Below are positions 19,201-27,304 of a stretch of DNA of 64,000 bases, piece by piece. Position 1 is the stretch's first letter. The number at the start of each line of letters is the position of its first letter. The stretch covers positions 1 to 64,000 of the forward strand of contig NZ_BJNF01000016.1 of the NCBI RefSeq assembly GCF_006539545.1, read 5' to 3'. Source of the DNA: Nitrobacter winogradskyi (GTDB lineage: Bacteria; Pseudomonadota; Alphaproteobacteria; Rhizobiales; Xanthobacteraceae). A program made the position numbers and the translations under genes. The notes below the pieces were generated by a model, which did no database searches, had not been told where the DNA came from, and worked only from the letters and a program-made list of their open reading frames with translations.

Positions 19201-19790
19201 TGCCTGACGAACATGCCGCGCCTCTGCCTCCGATGCCGCTATCCGAGCAGGTGGTTGCCGATTATCAAACCGTGCGGTTGTCGCTGAAGGGCCATCCGAT
19301 GGAATTTTTGCGCGGGACATTATCAAACGAGGGCGTGACGAGTTGCGCCGAGGTTTGCCATGCCAATAGCAGGCGGCGCGTCAGATGCGCGGGCGTGGTG
19401 CTGGTGCGGCAGCGGCCGGGCAGCGCCAACGGCGTCGTCTTCATGACGCTGGAGGACGAGACCGGAATTGCCAATATCGTGGTGTGGCCGAAGATCATGG
19501 AGCGTTACCGCAAGGAGGTGATGGGCGCGCGGCTGATCGAGGTGGAGGGCCTCATCCAGAGCAGCCCGGAGCAGGTCGTGCACCTTGTCGCAAGCAAGCT
19601 GACCGATCGCTCAACCGAGCTGATGCATCTGGCGAACGACGCGCTGGTTTCCCGTCACCCGCTGCCGCAACCCGCCGCACCGGCCGAACCGTTCAGTGAC
19701 GATCGACGTGATCAGCCCGCCCATTCGGCGCAACGCGTCCGTCACCCCCGCGATGTGCGCATCCTGCCGCGCTCGCGGGATTTTCATTGA
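16227..19790 (+). CDS. dnaE2: Error-prone DNA polymerase DnaE2 (ImuC) with an in-frame repeat insert
   Basis: This is the C-family polymerase of the SOS mutasome, which copies past DNA lesions. The 1187-residue protein has an N-terminal PHP domain (about 5-80 and on to 220), the polymerase palm with catalytic aspartates in PDIDVDFEHSRREE (about 389-402), the fingers, tandem HhH and a C-terminal OB-fold (about 1040-1130). Between WVDKDEE and DDWGERIVAA, at about residues 836-917, there is a low-complexity insert of roughly 80 residues that is encoded by palindromic repeat DNA (18729-18975) and remains in frame. It lengthens the protein relative to relatives I recall (about 1100-1150). The insert lies in a linker, so activity may be kept. 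Confidence 0.93.
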   Translation: MRPPRDTPSYAEIGIATNFSFLHGASHPQEYVHRASELRLPVIGIADRNTLAGVVRAYTELRNPEVRCKPRLLIGSRLVFIDGAPDILIYPRDRNAYGRLCQLLTRGKLAAAKGECRLKLDDLLDFSEGQLLVLALPHRLEATRVMEVLNRLRQSRADGVWLAASLLYRGDDRRRLLRLQRIAATVRVPLLATNEVLYHHPARRPLQDVLTCIREKTTVDVIGRRLQLNAERHLKTACEMEKLFRDLPEAISETVRFASRIDFTLDQLRYQYPDEPVPPGKSAQRHLEDLTWAGAHKYFQVRIPPRTRKVLHKELRLIRRLKYAHYFLTVHDIVRWARDQDILCQGRGSAANSAVCYVLGITSVDPTKVDLLFERFISRERLEPPDIDVDFEHSRREEVMQYVYRRYGRHRAAIIATVIHYRPRSAIRDVGKALGLTEDVTAALADTVWGSWGDEVSDAQIRQAGFDPQNPMVRRAVALAAELIGFPRHLSQHVGGYVLTQDRLDTYVPIGNAAMDDRTFIEWDKDDVDALRMMKVDVLALGMLTCIRKCFDLIAEHKGERWELATITQDEKPVYDMLCRGESLGVFQVESRAQMNMLPRLRPRTFYDLVIEVAIVRPGPIQGDMVHPYLKRRAMDPEKIDYPYPKNGDRNELRNVLHKTLGVPLFQEQAMRIAIEAAKFTSEEANGLRRAMATFRHVGTIGRFEAKMVGSMIARGYDPIFAKNCFEQIKGFGSYGFPESHAASFAQLVYVSAWLKCFHPDAFCCGLLNSQPMGFYAPAQIVGDARKNGVEVRPIDVSFSHSQNTLEERPGRYCVVRLGFRQIDGFKWVDKDEERGRQQPADDASFFLPSRGGVGEERHLKERACGLTPSLALGGNKLPLPACGERGGVRGGFHIDSSPDRFAIDLSPQAGRGKEEDDWGERIVAARQHRPFASIEDFARATKLPKRALILLADADAFRSLGLDRRAALWAVRRLPDDVPLPLFESAIARELPDEHAAPLPPMPLSEQVVADYQTVRLSLKGHPMEFLRGTLSNEGVTSCAEVCHANSRRRVRCAGVVLVRQRPGSANGVVFMTLEDETGIANIVVWPKIMERYRKEVMGARLIEVEGLIQSSPEQVVHLVASKLTDRSTELMHLANDALVSRHPLPQPAAPAEPFSDDRRDQPAHSAQRVRHPRDVRILPRSRDFH
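18753..18975. repeat. Composite palindromic repeat inside dnaE2
   Basis: This non-coding-like repeat sits within the dnaE2 reading frame. It has two copies of a hairpin, CCTCTCCCCGC-GT-GCGGGGAGAGG at 18861-18884 (perfect 11-bp arms) and the same with an AA loop and one mismatch at 18941-18964. Between them is another hairpin, GATCGC-TTC-GCGATC, at 18924-18938. Such CTCTCCCCGC palindromes are common intergenic elements in this bacterial group. Here the element has no stop codon in the dnaE2 frame. Confidence 0.85.
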
Positions 19791-19893
19791 AAAAGCCGTC
19801 TCTCTGTCGCAAGAGCGCATTGTACCGATTCATATTTCTTTCTTGCGGCGGATTGAGCGACCCTCGTTCAGACGCCAGTTACGGAGAACCAGC

Positions 19894-21141
19894 ATGAGCG
19901 ACGCGGAGCAGGGCAAATCCATCGGAGCGGCGGATCTGCAGGCCGCCGCCGCCCGGCTCGCCGGACGCGTCGTTCGCACGCCGCTGGTTCATTCGCGCAC
20001 GCTATCGGAAATCACCGGGGCCGAGGTCTGGCTCAAGCTGGAAAATCAGCAGTTCGTCGCCTCTTTCAAGGAGCGCGGCGCCGCCAACAAGCTGCTCACG
20101 CTGTCACCAGACGAGGCGAAGCGCGGCGTCATTGCCATGTCCGCCGGCAACCACGCCCAGGGCGTCGCCTATCACGCTCACAATCTCGGAATCGCCGCCA
20201 CGATCGTGATGCCGAAATCAACGCCTTTCGTGAAGGTGTCGCGAACCAGGAAGCTCGGCGCGCGGGTGCGGCTCGAGGGCGAGATCCTGGCGGAATCCGC
20301 CGCCTTTGCCCGGCAACTGGCCGCCGATGAGAATCTTGTCTTTGTTCACCCTTACAATGATCCGGCGGTCATCGCCGGGCAGGGCACGGTGGCGCTTGAG
20401 ATGCTGGAGGATCAGCCGGCGCTCGACTGTATTCTCACGCCGGTTGGCGGCGGCGGACTCGTCGCGGGTTGCGCGATCGCGGCAGCGGATCATACGTCGA
20501 AGGTCGAGGTCATCGGCGTCGAGGTGGAATCCTACGCCGCCGTGGTGCAGCATCTTGCCGGGCGTCCGGTCTCGGTCGGCGGTGCGACCATCGCCGAAGG
20601 CATCGCGGTGCGCGATGTCGGCGCGCTGCCGCTGGCGATCCTGCGCGAGCACGGCATCGAGGTGGTGACGGTGGCGGAGCGCATGATCGAGAAGGCTGTC
20701 ATCCAGATGCTGGAAATCGAGAAGACCGTGACGGAAGGCGCGGGCGCGACTGCGCTCGCCGCGCTGATGAGCGATCCCGGACGGTTCGTCGGGCGCAAGG
20801 TCGGCTTGATCGTCTCCGGCGGCAACATCGATACGCGGACGCTCGCCAATGTGCTGATGCGAGGGCTGGTGCGCGACGGCCGGCTGATCGATCTCGTGGT
20901 GGAGATTTCCGACAAGCCGGGCGCGCTGGCTGAACTCGCATGCATCATCGCCGAGCTCCGCGGCAACATCGTCGAGGTGCAGCATCAGCGTCTGTTCAGC
21001 GCGCTGTCCGCCAACATGACCGAGGTCGAGCTGGTGATCGAGGCGCAGGACACGGCGCACGGCAGCGCCATCGTCGCCGGGCTGGAAGCCAAGGGCGTGA
21101 GAGCGCGCCGCCGTGACCGGCTGGTGCTATCGAGGGATTGA
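19894..21141 (+). CDS. ilvA: Threonine ammonia-lyase (threonine dehydratase)
   Basis: This PLP enzyme turns threonine into 2-oxobutanoate and ammonia, the first step of isoleucine synthesis. The protein is 415 residues from the ATG at 19894, preceded by ACGGAGAA. The PLP lysine is K59 in ASFKERGAANK, the SAGNHAQG segment binds phosphate/carboxylate, and the glycine loop VGGGGLVAG is at about 190-198. A single C-terminal ACT-like regulatory domain (about 330-410) begins at LIDLVVEISDKPG. This matches the shorter form (TIGR01127 type) rather than the two-ACT IlvA of E. coli. It is 103 bp after dnaE2 and is functionally unrelated to it. Confidence 0.93.
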   Translation: MSDAEQGKSIGAADLQAAAARLAGRVVRTPLVHSRTLSEITGAEVWLKLENQQFVASFKERGAANKLLTLSPDEAKRGVIAMSAGNHAQGVAYHAHNLGIAATIVMPKSTPFVKVSRTRKLGARVRLEGEILAESAAFARQLAADENLVFVHPYNDPAVIAGQGTVALEMLEDQPALDCILTPVGGGGLVAGCAIAAADHTSKVEVIGVEVESYAAVVQHLAGRPVSVGGATIAEGIAVRDVGALPLAILREHGIEVVTVAERMIEKAVIQMLEIEKTVTEGAGATALAALMSDPGRFVGRKVGLIVSGGNIDTRTLANVLMRGLVRDGRLIDLVVEISDKPGALAELACIIAELRGNIVEVQHQRLFSALSANMTEVELVIEAQDTAHGSAIVAGLEAKGVRARRRDRLVLSRD

Positions 21142-21336
21142 GAGCGTAACCACATTGGATGGTTGCGGGCCGTTACCGGAACATGGAAGCATGAAGGCGT
21201 ATCCAGAGCCTTCTCGCTTCTGATAGAATCAGAAGCGAGGCTCTATAACCTTGATTTAACGCGTTTTCTTCACGCGAACCGGTATCCACTTCGCTCGAAA
21301 ACGCTATAACATGACGGATGTGCGGACAATGACCTG
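21142..21336. other. Intergenic stretch with a full family A repeat
   Basis: The repeat at 21205-21308 fills most of this gap. It shows the CGCTTCTGATAGAATCAGAAGCG hairpin followed by the GCGTTTTC ... GAAAACGC stem. It ends 28 bp before the start codon of the next gene and therefore lies in or next to its leader. Confidence 0.8.
21205..21308. repeat. Family A dispersed repeat
   Basis: A complete copy in the orientation hairpin first, then GCGTTTTCTTCACGCGAACCGG and TTCGCTCGAAAACGC. Confidence 0.85.
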
Positions 21337-23184
21337 ATGCCCAGGATTTACACCGATCCCGCCGCGATCGTCGATGACATCATCCGCGAGACCGGTCCCC
21401 ACCTGATGGTGGGACTGCCGCTTGGGCTCGGCAAGGCCAATCACATCGTCAATGCGCTGTATCGCCGGGCGGTGGCCGATAGCGGTCTCGACCTTACGTT
21501 CTTCTCGGCGCTGACGCTGGAGAAGCCGCGCCCGTCGAACGAGCTGGAGCGGAGGTTCATGTCGCCGGTGATCGACAGGCTGTTCGGCGATTGGCCGGAT
21601 CTCGACTACGCTTCCGCATTGCATAAGGGTGAACTGCCGCCGAACATCAAGGTCATCGAATTTTTCTTCCTGGCCGGAAAGTGGCTGCGCAACGCCTATG
21701 CCCAGCAACACTACGTCGCCGCCAATTATACTCACGCCGCGTCCTATATCCTCGACCACGGCCTCAACGTCATCACGCAACTGGTGGCGAAGCGCGTCGT
21801 CGACGGCGAGACGCGCTACAGCCTGAGTGGCAACACCGATACCACGCTCGATCTCCTGCGTGCCCGCGCCGCCGGCCGTGCGTCGTTCAAGCTGGTGGGG
21901 CAGGTCAATTCGCAATTGCCGTTCATGCCGGGGGCGGGCGATTTGCCGGCCAGCGAGTTCAGCGCCGTCCTTGACAGTCCCGCCACCGACTTCCCGTTAT
22001 TCGCGCCGCCGTCAGAGCCGGTATCCGACACCAAATATGCCATCGGCCTGCACACGGCCGGATTGATCAGGGATGGCGGCAGCCTGCAGATCGGCATTGG
22101 CCAGACCAGCGACGCGCTGGCGCAAAGCCTGATCCTTCGTCACCGCGACAACGCGCGCTTTCGTGAGATCGCTACGCGGCTTGCCCCGGACAGGACCATG
22201 GCGGAGACCGCGCCGTTCGCGACCGGCCTTTATGGCGTCAGCGAAATGGTGTTCGAGGCGTTTCTCGGGCTGATCAAGGCGGGCGTGTTGAAGCGCGAGG
22301 TCGGCGGCGCGGTGCTGCACGGCGCGTTCTTCCTCGGGTCGCAATCGTTCTACCGCGCCTTGCGCGAGATGGCGCCGGACGAACTATCCCGCATTCAGAT
22401 GACGGCGGTGTCTTTCACCAATGAACTTTATGGCGATGAGGCCGACAAGCGCCACGCCCGCGTTGATGCTCGTTTCGTCAACAATACGATGATGGCGACC
22501 CTGATGGGGGCTGCGGTTTCCGACGGTCTCGAGAACGGTCAGGTGGTGAGTGGAGTCGGAGGTCAGTACAATTTCGTGGCGCAGGCCTTCGCGCTTGAAG
22601 GCGCTCGCTCGATCCTCACGCTGGAGTCGACCAGGCGGGACAAAGGCGGCGTGGTGTCGAACATCCGCTGGGCCTACGGTCATGCCACTATTCCGCGTCA
22701 CTTGCGCGATATCGTCGTCACCGAATACGGGGTGGCGGACCTGCGCGGAAAATCCGATGCCGGCGTGATCGCGGCGATGCTCAACGTGGCGGATTCGCGT
22801 TTTCAGGCCGAACTGATGCGTCAGGCCAAGGACGCCGGCAAGTTACCGAAAAGCCATGAGATACCGGCCGCTCATCGCGAGAATTTCGCCGATCGGATCA
22901 AGGCCGCGTTGAGACCTGCGCACGCGGCCGGGCTGCTGCCGCGGTTTCCCTTCGGCAGCGACTTCACCGAGGTCGAGCAGCGGCTGATCCCTGCGCTTGA
23001 AACCTTGCGCGACGCATCGCGCTCGCCGCTTTCGATCATGGGTTTGCTGATGAAGGGATTGCGTCCCGGCGATGCGTCGTTTCAGCCCGCGCTCGCCCGC
23101 ATGGGACTCGATCATCCGACGACGTTTTCAGACAGGCTCTACCGTGCGCTGCTCAATGGCGCGCTGAAGGAGAGCAGGACGTAA
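21337..23184 (+). CDS. Acetyl-CoA hydrolase/CoA-transferase family protein
   Basis: This 615-residue protein belongs to the acetyl-CoA hydrolase/transferase family, whose members move CoA between acyl groups or hydrolyse acyl-CoA. The N-terminal part (about 1-200) and the C-terminal catalytic part (about 220-520) are visible. The latter includes the VNTTMMATLMGA-like stretch (FVNNTMMATLMG), SGVGGQYNFVAQAFAL and the YGVADLRGKSD motif found near the end of the transferase domain. An extra 90 or so residues follow. The exact acyl substrate cannot be told. The convergent neighbour is an enoyl-CoA hydratase. Confidence 0.85.
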   Translation: MPRIYTDPAAIVDDIIRETGPHLMVGLPLGLGKANHIVNALYRRAVADSGLDLTFFSALTLEKPRPSNELERRFMSPVIDRLFGDWPDLDYASALHKGELPPNIKVIEFFFLAGKWLRNAYAQQHYVAANYTHAASYILDHGLNVITQLVAKRVVDGETRYSLSGNTDTTLDLLRARAAGRASFKLVGQVNSQLPFMPGAGDLPASEFSAVLDSPATDFPLFAPPSEPVSDTKYAIGLHTAGLIRDGGSLQIGIGQTSDALAQSLILRHRDNARFREIATRLAPDRTMAETAPFATGLYGVSEMVFEAFLGLIKAGVLKREVGGAVLHGAFFLGSQSFYRALREMAPDELSRIQMTAVSFTNELYGDEADKRHARVDARFVNNTMMATLMGAAVSDGLENGQVVSGVGGQYNFVAQAFALEGARSILTLESTRRDKGGVVSNIRWAYGHATIPRHLRDIVVTEYGVADLRGKSDAGVIAAMLNVADSRFQAELMRQAKDAGKLPKSHEIPAAHRENFADRIKAALRPAHAAGLLPRFPFGSDFTEVEQRLIPALETLRDASRSPLSIMGLLMKGLRPGDASFQPALARMGLDHPTTFSDRLYRALLNGALKESRT

Positions 23185-23227
23185 AACACAGCGCCGCGGT
23201 CGCCTCGCGCCGAGCGGTAACGATAGG

Positions 23228-24007
23228 TCATCGGTTCCTGTTGTTCGGCTTGCGCTTCTCGATGAACGCCGCCATGCCTTCGGCGCGATCTTCCAGCGCG
23301 AAGGTCGAACGAAACAGATCGCGCTCGACGTTCATGCCTTCCGACAGCGTGGTTTCGAAGGCGCGGTTCACGGCGTTCTTCGCCATCGCCGCGGCAGGGC
23401 GCGACATCGAGGCGATCTTTTTCGCGGCAGCCATCGCCTCGTCCATCAGCTTGTCGACGGGGACGACGCGACTGACGAGGCCCGAGCGCTCCGCTTCGGC
23501 AGCATCCATCATCCGCCCGGTGAGGCAGAGGTCCATCGCCTTGGCCTTGCCGATGGCGCGGGTCAGGCGCTGCGTGCCGCCGATGCCGGGAATGGTGCCG
23601 AGCGTGATTTCGGGTTGGCCGAATGTCGCGGTGTCGGAGGCGATGATGATGTCGCACATCATGGCCAGTTCGCAGCCGCCGCCGAGCGCGTAGCCGCTGA
23701 CCGCCGCGATCGTCGGCTTGCGGCAGGTGGCGATACGGTCGCCGCCGATGGCCTTGAAGTCCTCGTTGAGCATATCGATGAAGCTTTTCGGTTGCATCTC
23801 CTTGATGTCGGCTCCGGCGGCGAACGCCTTCTCGTTGCCGGTGAGCAGGATGCATCCGATTTCGTCATCGGCCTCAAACTCATCGACGGCGGCGGCGATC
23901 TCGCGAAGCACCGCGAAAGATAGTGCGTTGAGCATTTTCGGGCGGTTCAATCGGATGACGCCGACCTGGTCCTTGCTCTCGACGATGATGTGCTCGAACG
24001 TGCGCAT
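23228..24007 (-). CDS. Enoyl-CoA hydratase (crotonase family)
   Basis: This 259-residue crotonase-fold enzyme adds water across the double bond of enoyl-CoA in fatty-acid beta-oxidation or related pathways. The oxyanion-hole segment is AAGADIKEM, and the two expected acidic residues are in [11 protein letters not shown] and in FGQPEITLG. Length and the whole sequence are typical of short-chain enoyl-CoA hydratases (FadB1x/EchA-like). It is convergent with the CoA-transferase gene, with 43 bp between stops. A family A repeat lies directly upstream (24027-24157). Confidence 0.92.
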   Translation of the reverse strand: MRTFEHIIVESKDQVGVIRLNRPKMLNALSFAVLREIAAAVDEFEADDEIGCILLTGNEKAFAAGADIKEMQPKSFIDMLNEDFKAIGGDRIATCRKPTIAAVSGYALGGGCELAMMCDIIIASDTATFGQPEITLGTIPGIGGTQRLTRAIGKAKAMDLCLTGRMMDAAEAERSGLVSRVVPVDKLMDEAMAAAKKIASMSRPAAAMAKNAVNRAFETTLSEGMNVERDLFRSTFALEDRAEGMAAFIEKRKPNNRNR

Positions 24008-24026
24008 GGTCGGTCCCGCTTTGTAG

Positions 24027-24157
24027 TAGAGCCTTTCCGCTTCTGATGGAATTAGAAGCGGGCTCTGTTATTTTGATCTGACACGTTTTCTTTACGCGAA
24101 CCGGATTCCATCCTTAGGGCTCAAGCCTGAGGACATGCTTCGCTTGAAAACGCTCTG
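24027..24157. repeat. Family A dispersed repeat (long form)
   Basis: The long form, with the additional CCTTAGGGCTCAAGCCTGAGG stem inserted before the terminal TTCGCTTGAAAACGC. Confidence 0.85.
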
Positions 24158-24253
24158 GCCGGTCGTGAGGAGCACGCGGCGATCGACGACAATGTGCCCG
24201 CGGTCCACTCGCGCCGCAAGGCCACGTGGACCGTTCCCGCGGGAAGCGGTTGA

Positions 24254-24326
24254 AACCTTTTCGCTTCTGGCGTCAACAGAAGCGGGACGCCCGGATTTCG
24301 ATTTGACGCGTTTTCTTCACGCGATC
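24254..24326. repeat. Family A repeat, truncated
   Basis: Only the CGCTTCTG ... CAGAAGCG hairpin and GACGCGTTTTCTTCACGCG remain. Confidence 0.7.
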
Positions 24327-24345
24327 AGCGGCCGTGTGCAGGGTA

Positions 24346-25071
24346 TCAGGCCATGAACATCCGGGCGGCGGAGCCGATCATCAGCAGGCCGCCGAAGGCG
24401 ATGAAGATCTTGCCGATCAAGGAGGTCTGGTTCCAGGTTGAGCTGTCGTTCGCTGCCGTCTGACCGGTATCGGCGTTATGAGCGGGCGGTGTGACGTCAA
24501 CCGAGGCCAATGCCAGGCTCGGTGCAACCTGATGGTTCTCGGCCACCGTGCGGTCGATTTCATTGATCTCATCGGAGGAAACAATATCAACGCGAGCCGC
24601 AGGGGAGGAGGTATTGTCGGCAGGCGGCGCGCCATCTTCCTGATTGACGGCCAGCATCTCGCCGGCGCTGTTGGCAAGCGCGCTTGCCTCGGTCTTTGGG
24701 GAATCGTTTCGTGACAACTCTTCGGCGCCAGCGGGCATCTCGACGCTGGCGTTTGCGTTGGCGATCGTCGGCGGCAGCGGTATGGGCTTGTTGCTGTCCG
24801 GGGCTGCGGAGGAGGTTGTTTCCTGCGCTTTCGCACTGGTTTTGGGATCGGATTTGACCGATTTTCGCGTGCGTGCGGCGTGCCGCTTGTGCGTGCGATG
24901 CTTTGAGAATTTACCGAGCTTGACCGGTGCCCCCACTTGTTCCGCCTGAGGGGCGGCGGCCAGGCCGGCCGGTTCCGCCGCGCTGTCGGTCGTACCCATT
25001 GGCCCCGCGAATCCCAGTAGAAGCCCTGCTGCGATGATCAACGCCGAGCGCCCGCTGGCTCCGATGCTCAT
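24346..25071 (-). CDS. Hypothetical exported or membrane-tethered protein
   Basis: I do not recognise this 241-residue protein. It begins with a hydrophobic signal segment (about 9-28), followed by a basic patch rich in Lys, Arg and His (about 53-75), then a long Ala/Pro/Ser/Asp-rich region with little predicted structure. A hydrophobic segment at about 218-240 ends the chain (IGKIFIAFGGLLMIGSAARMF), so it is probably anchored at the C-terminus. The start has a GGGGAGATC ribosome binding site. The DUF2336 gene is transcribed toward it from upstream, with 137 bp between. Confidence 0.6.
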   Translation of the reverse strand: MSIGASGRSALIIAAGLLLGFAGPMGTTDSAAEPAGLAAAPQAEQVGAPVKLGKFSKHRTHKRHAARTRKSVKSDPKTSAKAQETTSSAAPDSNKPIPLPPTIANANASVEMPAGAEELSRNDSPKTEASALANSAGEMLAVNQEDGAPPADNTSSPAARVDIVSSDEINEIDRTVAENHQVAPSLALASVDVTPPAHNADTGQTAANDSSTWNQTSLIGKIFIAFGGLLMIGSAARMFMA

Positions 25072-25208
25072 GACGATCTCCCCGTTTGTCGGTCCCTGAT
25101 CGGCAACAGAGACGGCGGGAGTGGCCAGACCGGGGCAGAAAAAGGGAATTTTTCGACCATAACGGCGAAACTGCGGTCATCCGTCAAAATGACGCGATGG
25201 CGACCCGT

Positions 25209-26318
25209 CTAGCCGCCGCCAGCAGTGGCTGTTTGCTGCGTTCGATGGAACCGCAGCACCTGCTGCGCCGTGGACTGGCGCAGACGTTCATAAGTCTGCT
25301 TCGCGGCGTCGATATCCGTCACGTCGACCTGCGTCAGCTCGCGGCGCATGTCGATGATGGTTTTCACCGTCGCCCACGAAAGGCCGCCGACCTTGGCCAG
25401 GATAAGGACGCCTTCGGTCTCGGATTCGACCATCATTTTTTCGGCGATTGCGATCGAAACGTTGGCGAGGCAGGCAATGGCGGCATTGGTTTCGTCGAAT
25501 TTTCTGGCTTCCGCGAACGAGGCGACTTCCTGCTCGTCCAGCCGTCCGTCTTCGTACAGCGATCTGACCAGTCCGTGTGCGATCGTGGTTTCCCTGCCGA
25601 TGGCCTCTGGCGCCGAGCGCGCGCGCCGCGCCGCCTCGCTGACCACGGCCGAAACGTCGCTTGCCTGCTGGGGGTGAGCCGCTGCGAGACGCGCCCGTAC
25701 CGTGGCGGAGGCCTGGGCGATCAGTTTCAAATAATGATGCCGCGGGATCGACGGCCGCATTCCGACGCAGGTCGTGATGTCATCGTCGCCTTCGGCGCGT
25801 TCGACCAGCCGCGTGAAGCCGAGTTCGGAAAATTCCGCGCCGGGATTGTTGACGGTGCTTTTGACAACGTCGTCGTTGCCCCGCTCGATCAGCGCGTCGG
25901 TGACCGCGGCGCTCAAGACCCTGCGCGTGGAGATCGCCAGCAAATGAGCCTGACTTTTGCTGCGGACGTTCTCGATCAGCGCATCATCGCCGAGCCGCTC
26001 GGATTGCGACAGCACCGGGGCGGCGACTTCGATCAGGTCGTCGAAGGCGAGGACGCGAATGATCTGCGGCGGAGCCTTGGGAACAGGAGCAAGACGCCTG
26101 GCAAGCAGCGCTTTCGCCGAACTCTCGATATGGAGGATCAGGCAGTTGAAAACGTCATCGAAGAGCGTGATCTGCTCGTCGGAATAATCGACCGTGCTGT
26201 TTACGAACAGGTCGGTGACCCGTCGCAGCGTTTCGACCCGCCGCGCGATCGTGCCATGGATGAGAACAGTCTGGAGCTCATCGAGCAGCCCCGCCGATCC
26301 TGCCGATTTGGAAGCCAT
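25209..26318 (-). CDS. DUF2336 domain-containing protein
   Basis: This 369-residue alpha-helical protein matches the DUF2336 pattern, including LARRLAPVPKAPPQIIRVLAFDD and the segment ISTRRVLSAAVTDALIERGNDDVVKSTVNNPGA split into helix-turn-helix-like repeats. DUF2336 proteins are common in alphaproteobacteria and their role is unknown; a sensor or scaffold role has been guessed. There is no signal peptide or membrane segment, so it should be cytoplasmic. No partner gene suggests a specific task here. Confidence 0.85.
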   Translation of the reverse strand: MASKSAGSAGLLDELQTVLIHGTIARRVETLRRVTDLFVNSTVDYSDEQITLFDDVFNCLILHIESSAKALLARRLAPVPKAPPQIIRVLAFDDLIEVAAPVLSQSERLGDDALIENVRSKSQAHLLAISTRRVLSAAVTDALIERGNDDVVKSTVNNPGAEFSELGFTRLVERAEGDDDITTCVGMRPSIPRHHYLKLIAQASATVRARLAAAHPQQASDVSAVVSEAARRARSAPEAIGRETTIAHGLVRSLYEDGRLDEQEVASFAEARKFDETNAAIACLANVSIAIAEKMMVESETEGVLILAKVGGLSWATVKTIIDMRRELTQVDVTDIDAAKQTYERLRQSTAQQVLRFHRTQQTATAGGG

Positions 26319-26734
26319 GGCTCTGTCCTGGAGTGGCTCTGTGCTGGTGTCCGCAGTGATGTCCGGTCGTCCTGATCCGGAGATTGCGGCCCGCCGAACG
26401 CGGCGGAATCAATGTGGATGGCTAGCAGCGCAGGAATTTACGGCGAAAGCCTTAAAGTCCGGGGTATTCTGGTCCCCGGCGCGTCGAATATGTTTAATGC
26501 ATTATTTCCAAACGGAAATTTCCGCCTGTCGGAACGGGTTGCAGATTTTGGTCCCGGATTCGGACAGCCTCTTGTGATGTGGCCCTCTCCAGGCCCCTCT
26601 GGCGCTTGCCCTTTCCGCCGATTCGGGCACAACCTAGCCACGGCCGGACGGCTGATATCTGTAAATTGAGAAGATTTTACTTTGCCAATCGAACCTTCTT
26701 TCCTGCAATCCCGACCAATTCCACGAGACGGCCA
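26319..26734. promoter_or_regulatory. Upstream region of the ECF sigma operon with three short palindromes
   Basis: These 416 bases separate two divergent genes. They contain the hairpin CCGGGG-N9-CCCCGG at 26459-26480 (approximate), the 10-bp palindrome TAATGCATTA at 26495-26504 and the perfect 12-bp palindrome CGGAAATTTCCG at 26513-26524, all within 70 bp. The palindromes could be operators for the sigma-factor operon or for the divergent DUF2336 gene. No matching autoregulated ECF promoter was identified. Confidence 0.45.
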
Positions 26735-27304
26735 ATGAGCGCGACACAGGCGGCTTCCGATGAAGCTCTGATTGCCCGGATCGCTCAAGGCGACCGCCTC
26801 GCCATGCAGGTGCTGTACGGGCGCCATCACGTCAAGGTCTTTCGGTTTGGACTGAGGCTCGTGCGGAGCGAACAGATCGCCGAAGACCTTATCAGCGAGG
26901 TTTTTCTCGATGTATGGCGTCAGGCTGGCAAGTTCGAAGGCCGATCCGCCGTCTCCACCTGGCTGCTGGCAATCATGCGTTTCAAGGCCCTTTCTGCGCT
27001 TCGCCGCAGGAAGGATGCCGAACTGGACGATGAGACGGCCAATGAGATCGAGGATCCGTCCGATGACCCGGAGGTAACGGTACAAAAAAAGGATACGGGA
27101 AACGCGTTGCGCAAGTGCCTGATGCAGCTTTCAGCGGAGCACCGGGAGATCGTCGATCTCGTCTACTATCACGAGAAATCCGTGGAAGAAGTCGCCGAGA
27201 TTGTCGGAATTCCGGAGAACACCGTGAAGACAAGACTGTTCTACGCGCGCAAGAAACTGGCCGGTCTGCTGCAGGCAGCCGGGATAGAACGAGGATGGCC
27301 ATGA
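26735..27304 (+). CDS. ECF-type RNA polymerase sigma factor
   Basis: This 189-residue protein is an extracytoplasmic-function sigma-70 factor. Region 2 is visible as AEDLISEVFLDVWRQAGKF with STWLLAIMRFKALSALRR, and region 4 as EEVAEIVGIPENTVKTRLFYARKKL. The ATG at 26735 is chosen because sigma-2 similarity starts directly after it. The stop overlaps the anti-sigma start in the arrangement ATGA, so the two are translationally coupled. The third gene of the unit is a secreted subtilase. Target promoters cannot be named from this window. Confidence 0.92.
   Translation: MSATQAASDEALIARIAQGDRLAMQVLYGRHHVKVFRFGLRLVRSEQIAEDLISEVFLDVWRQAGKFEGRSAVSTWLLAIMRFKALSALRRRKDAELDDETANEIEDPSDDPEVTVQKKDTGNALRKCLMQLSAEHREIVDLVYYHEKSVEEVAEIVGIPENTVKTRLFYARKKLAGLLQAAGIERGWP

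Larger units (their letters stand above)
24008..24345. other. Gap with two family A repeats
   Basis: This 338-bp gap lies between the enoyl-CoA hydratase start and the end of the exported protein gene. A complete repeat covers 24027-24157 and a truncated, diverged copy covers 24254-24326, both in the same orientation. The approximately 95 bp between them show no gene. Confidence 0.75.
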
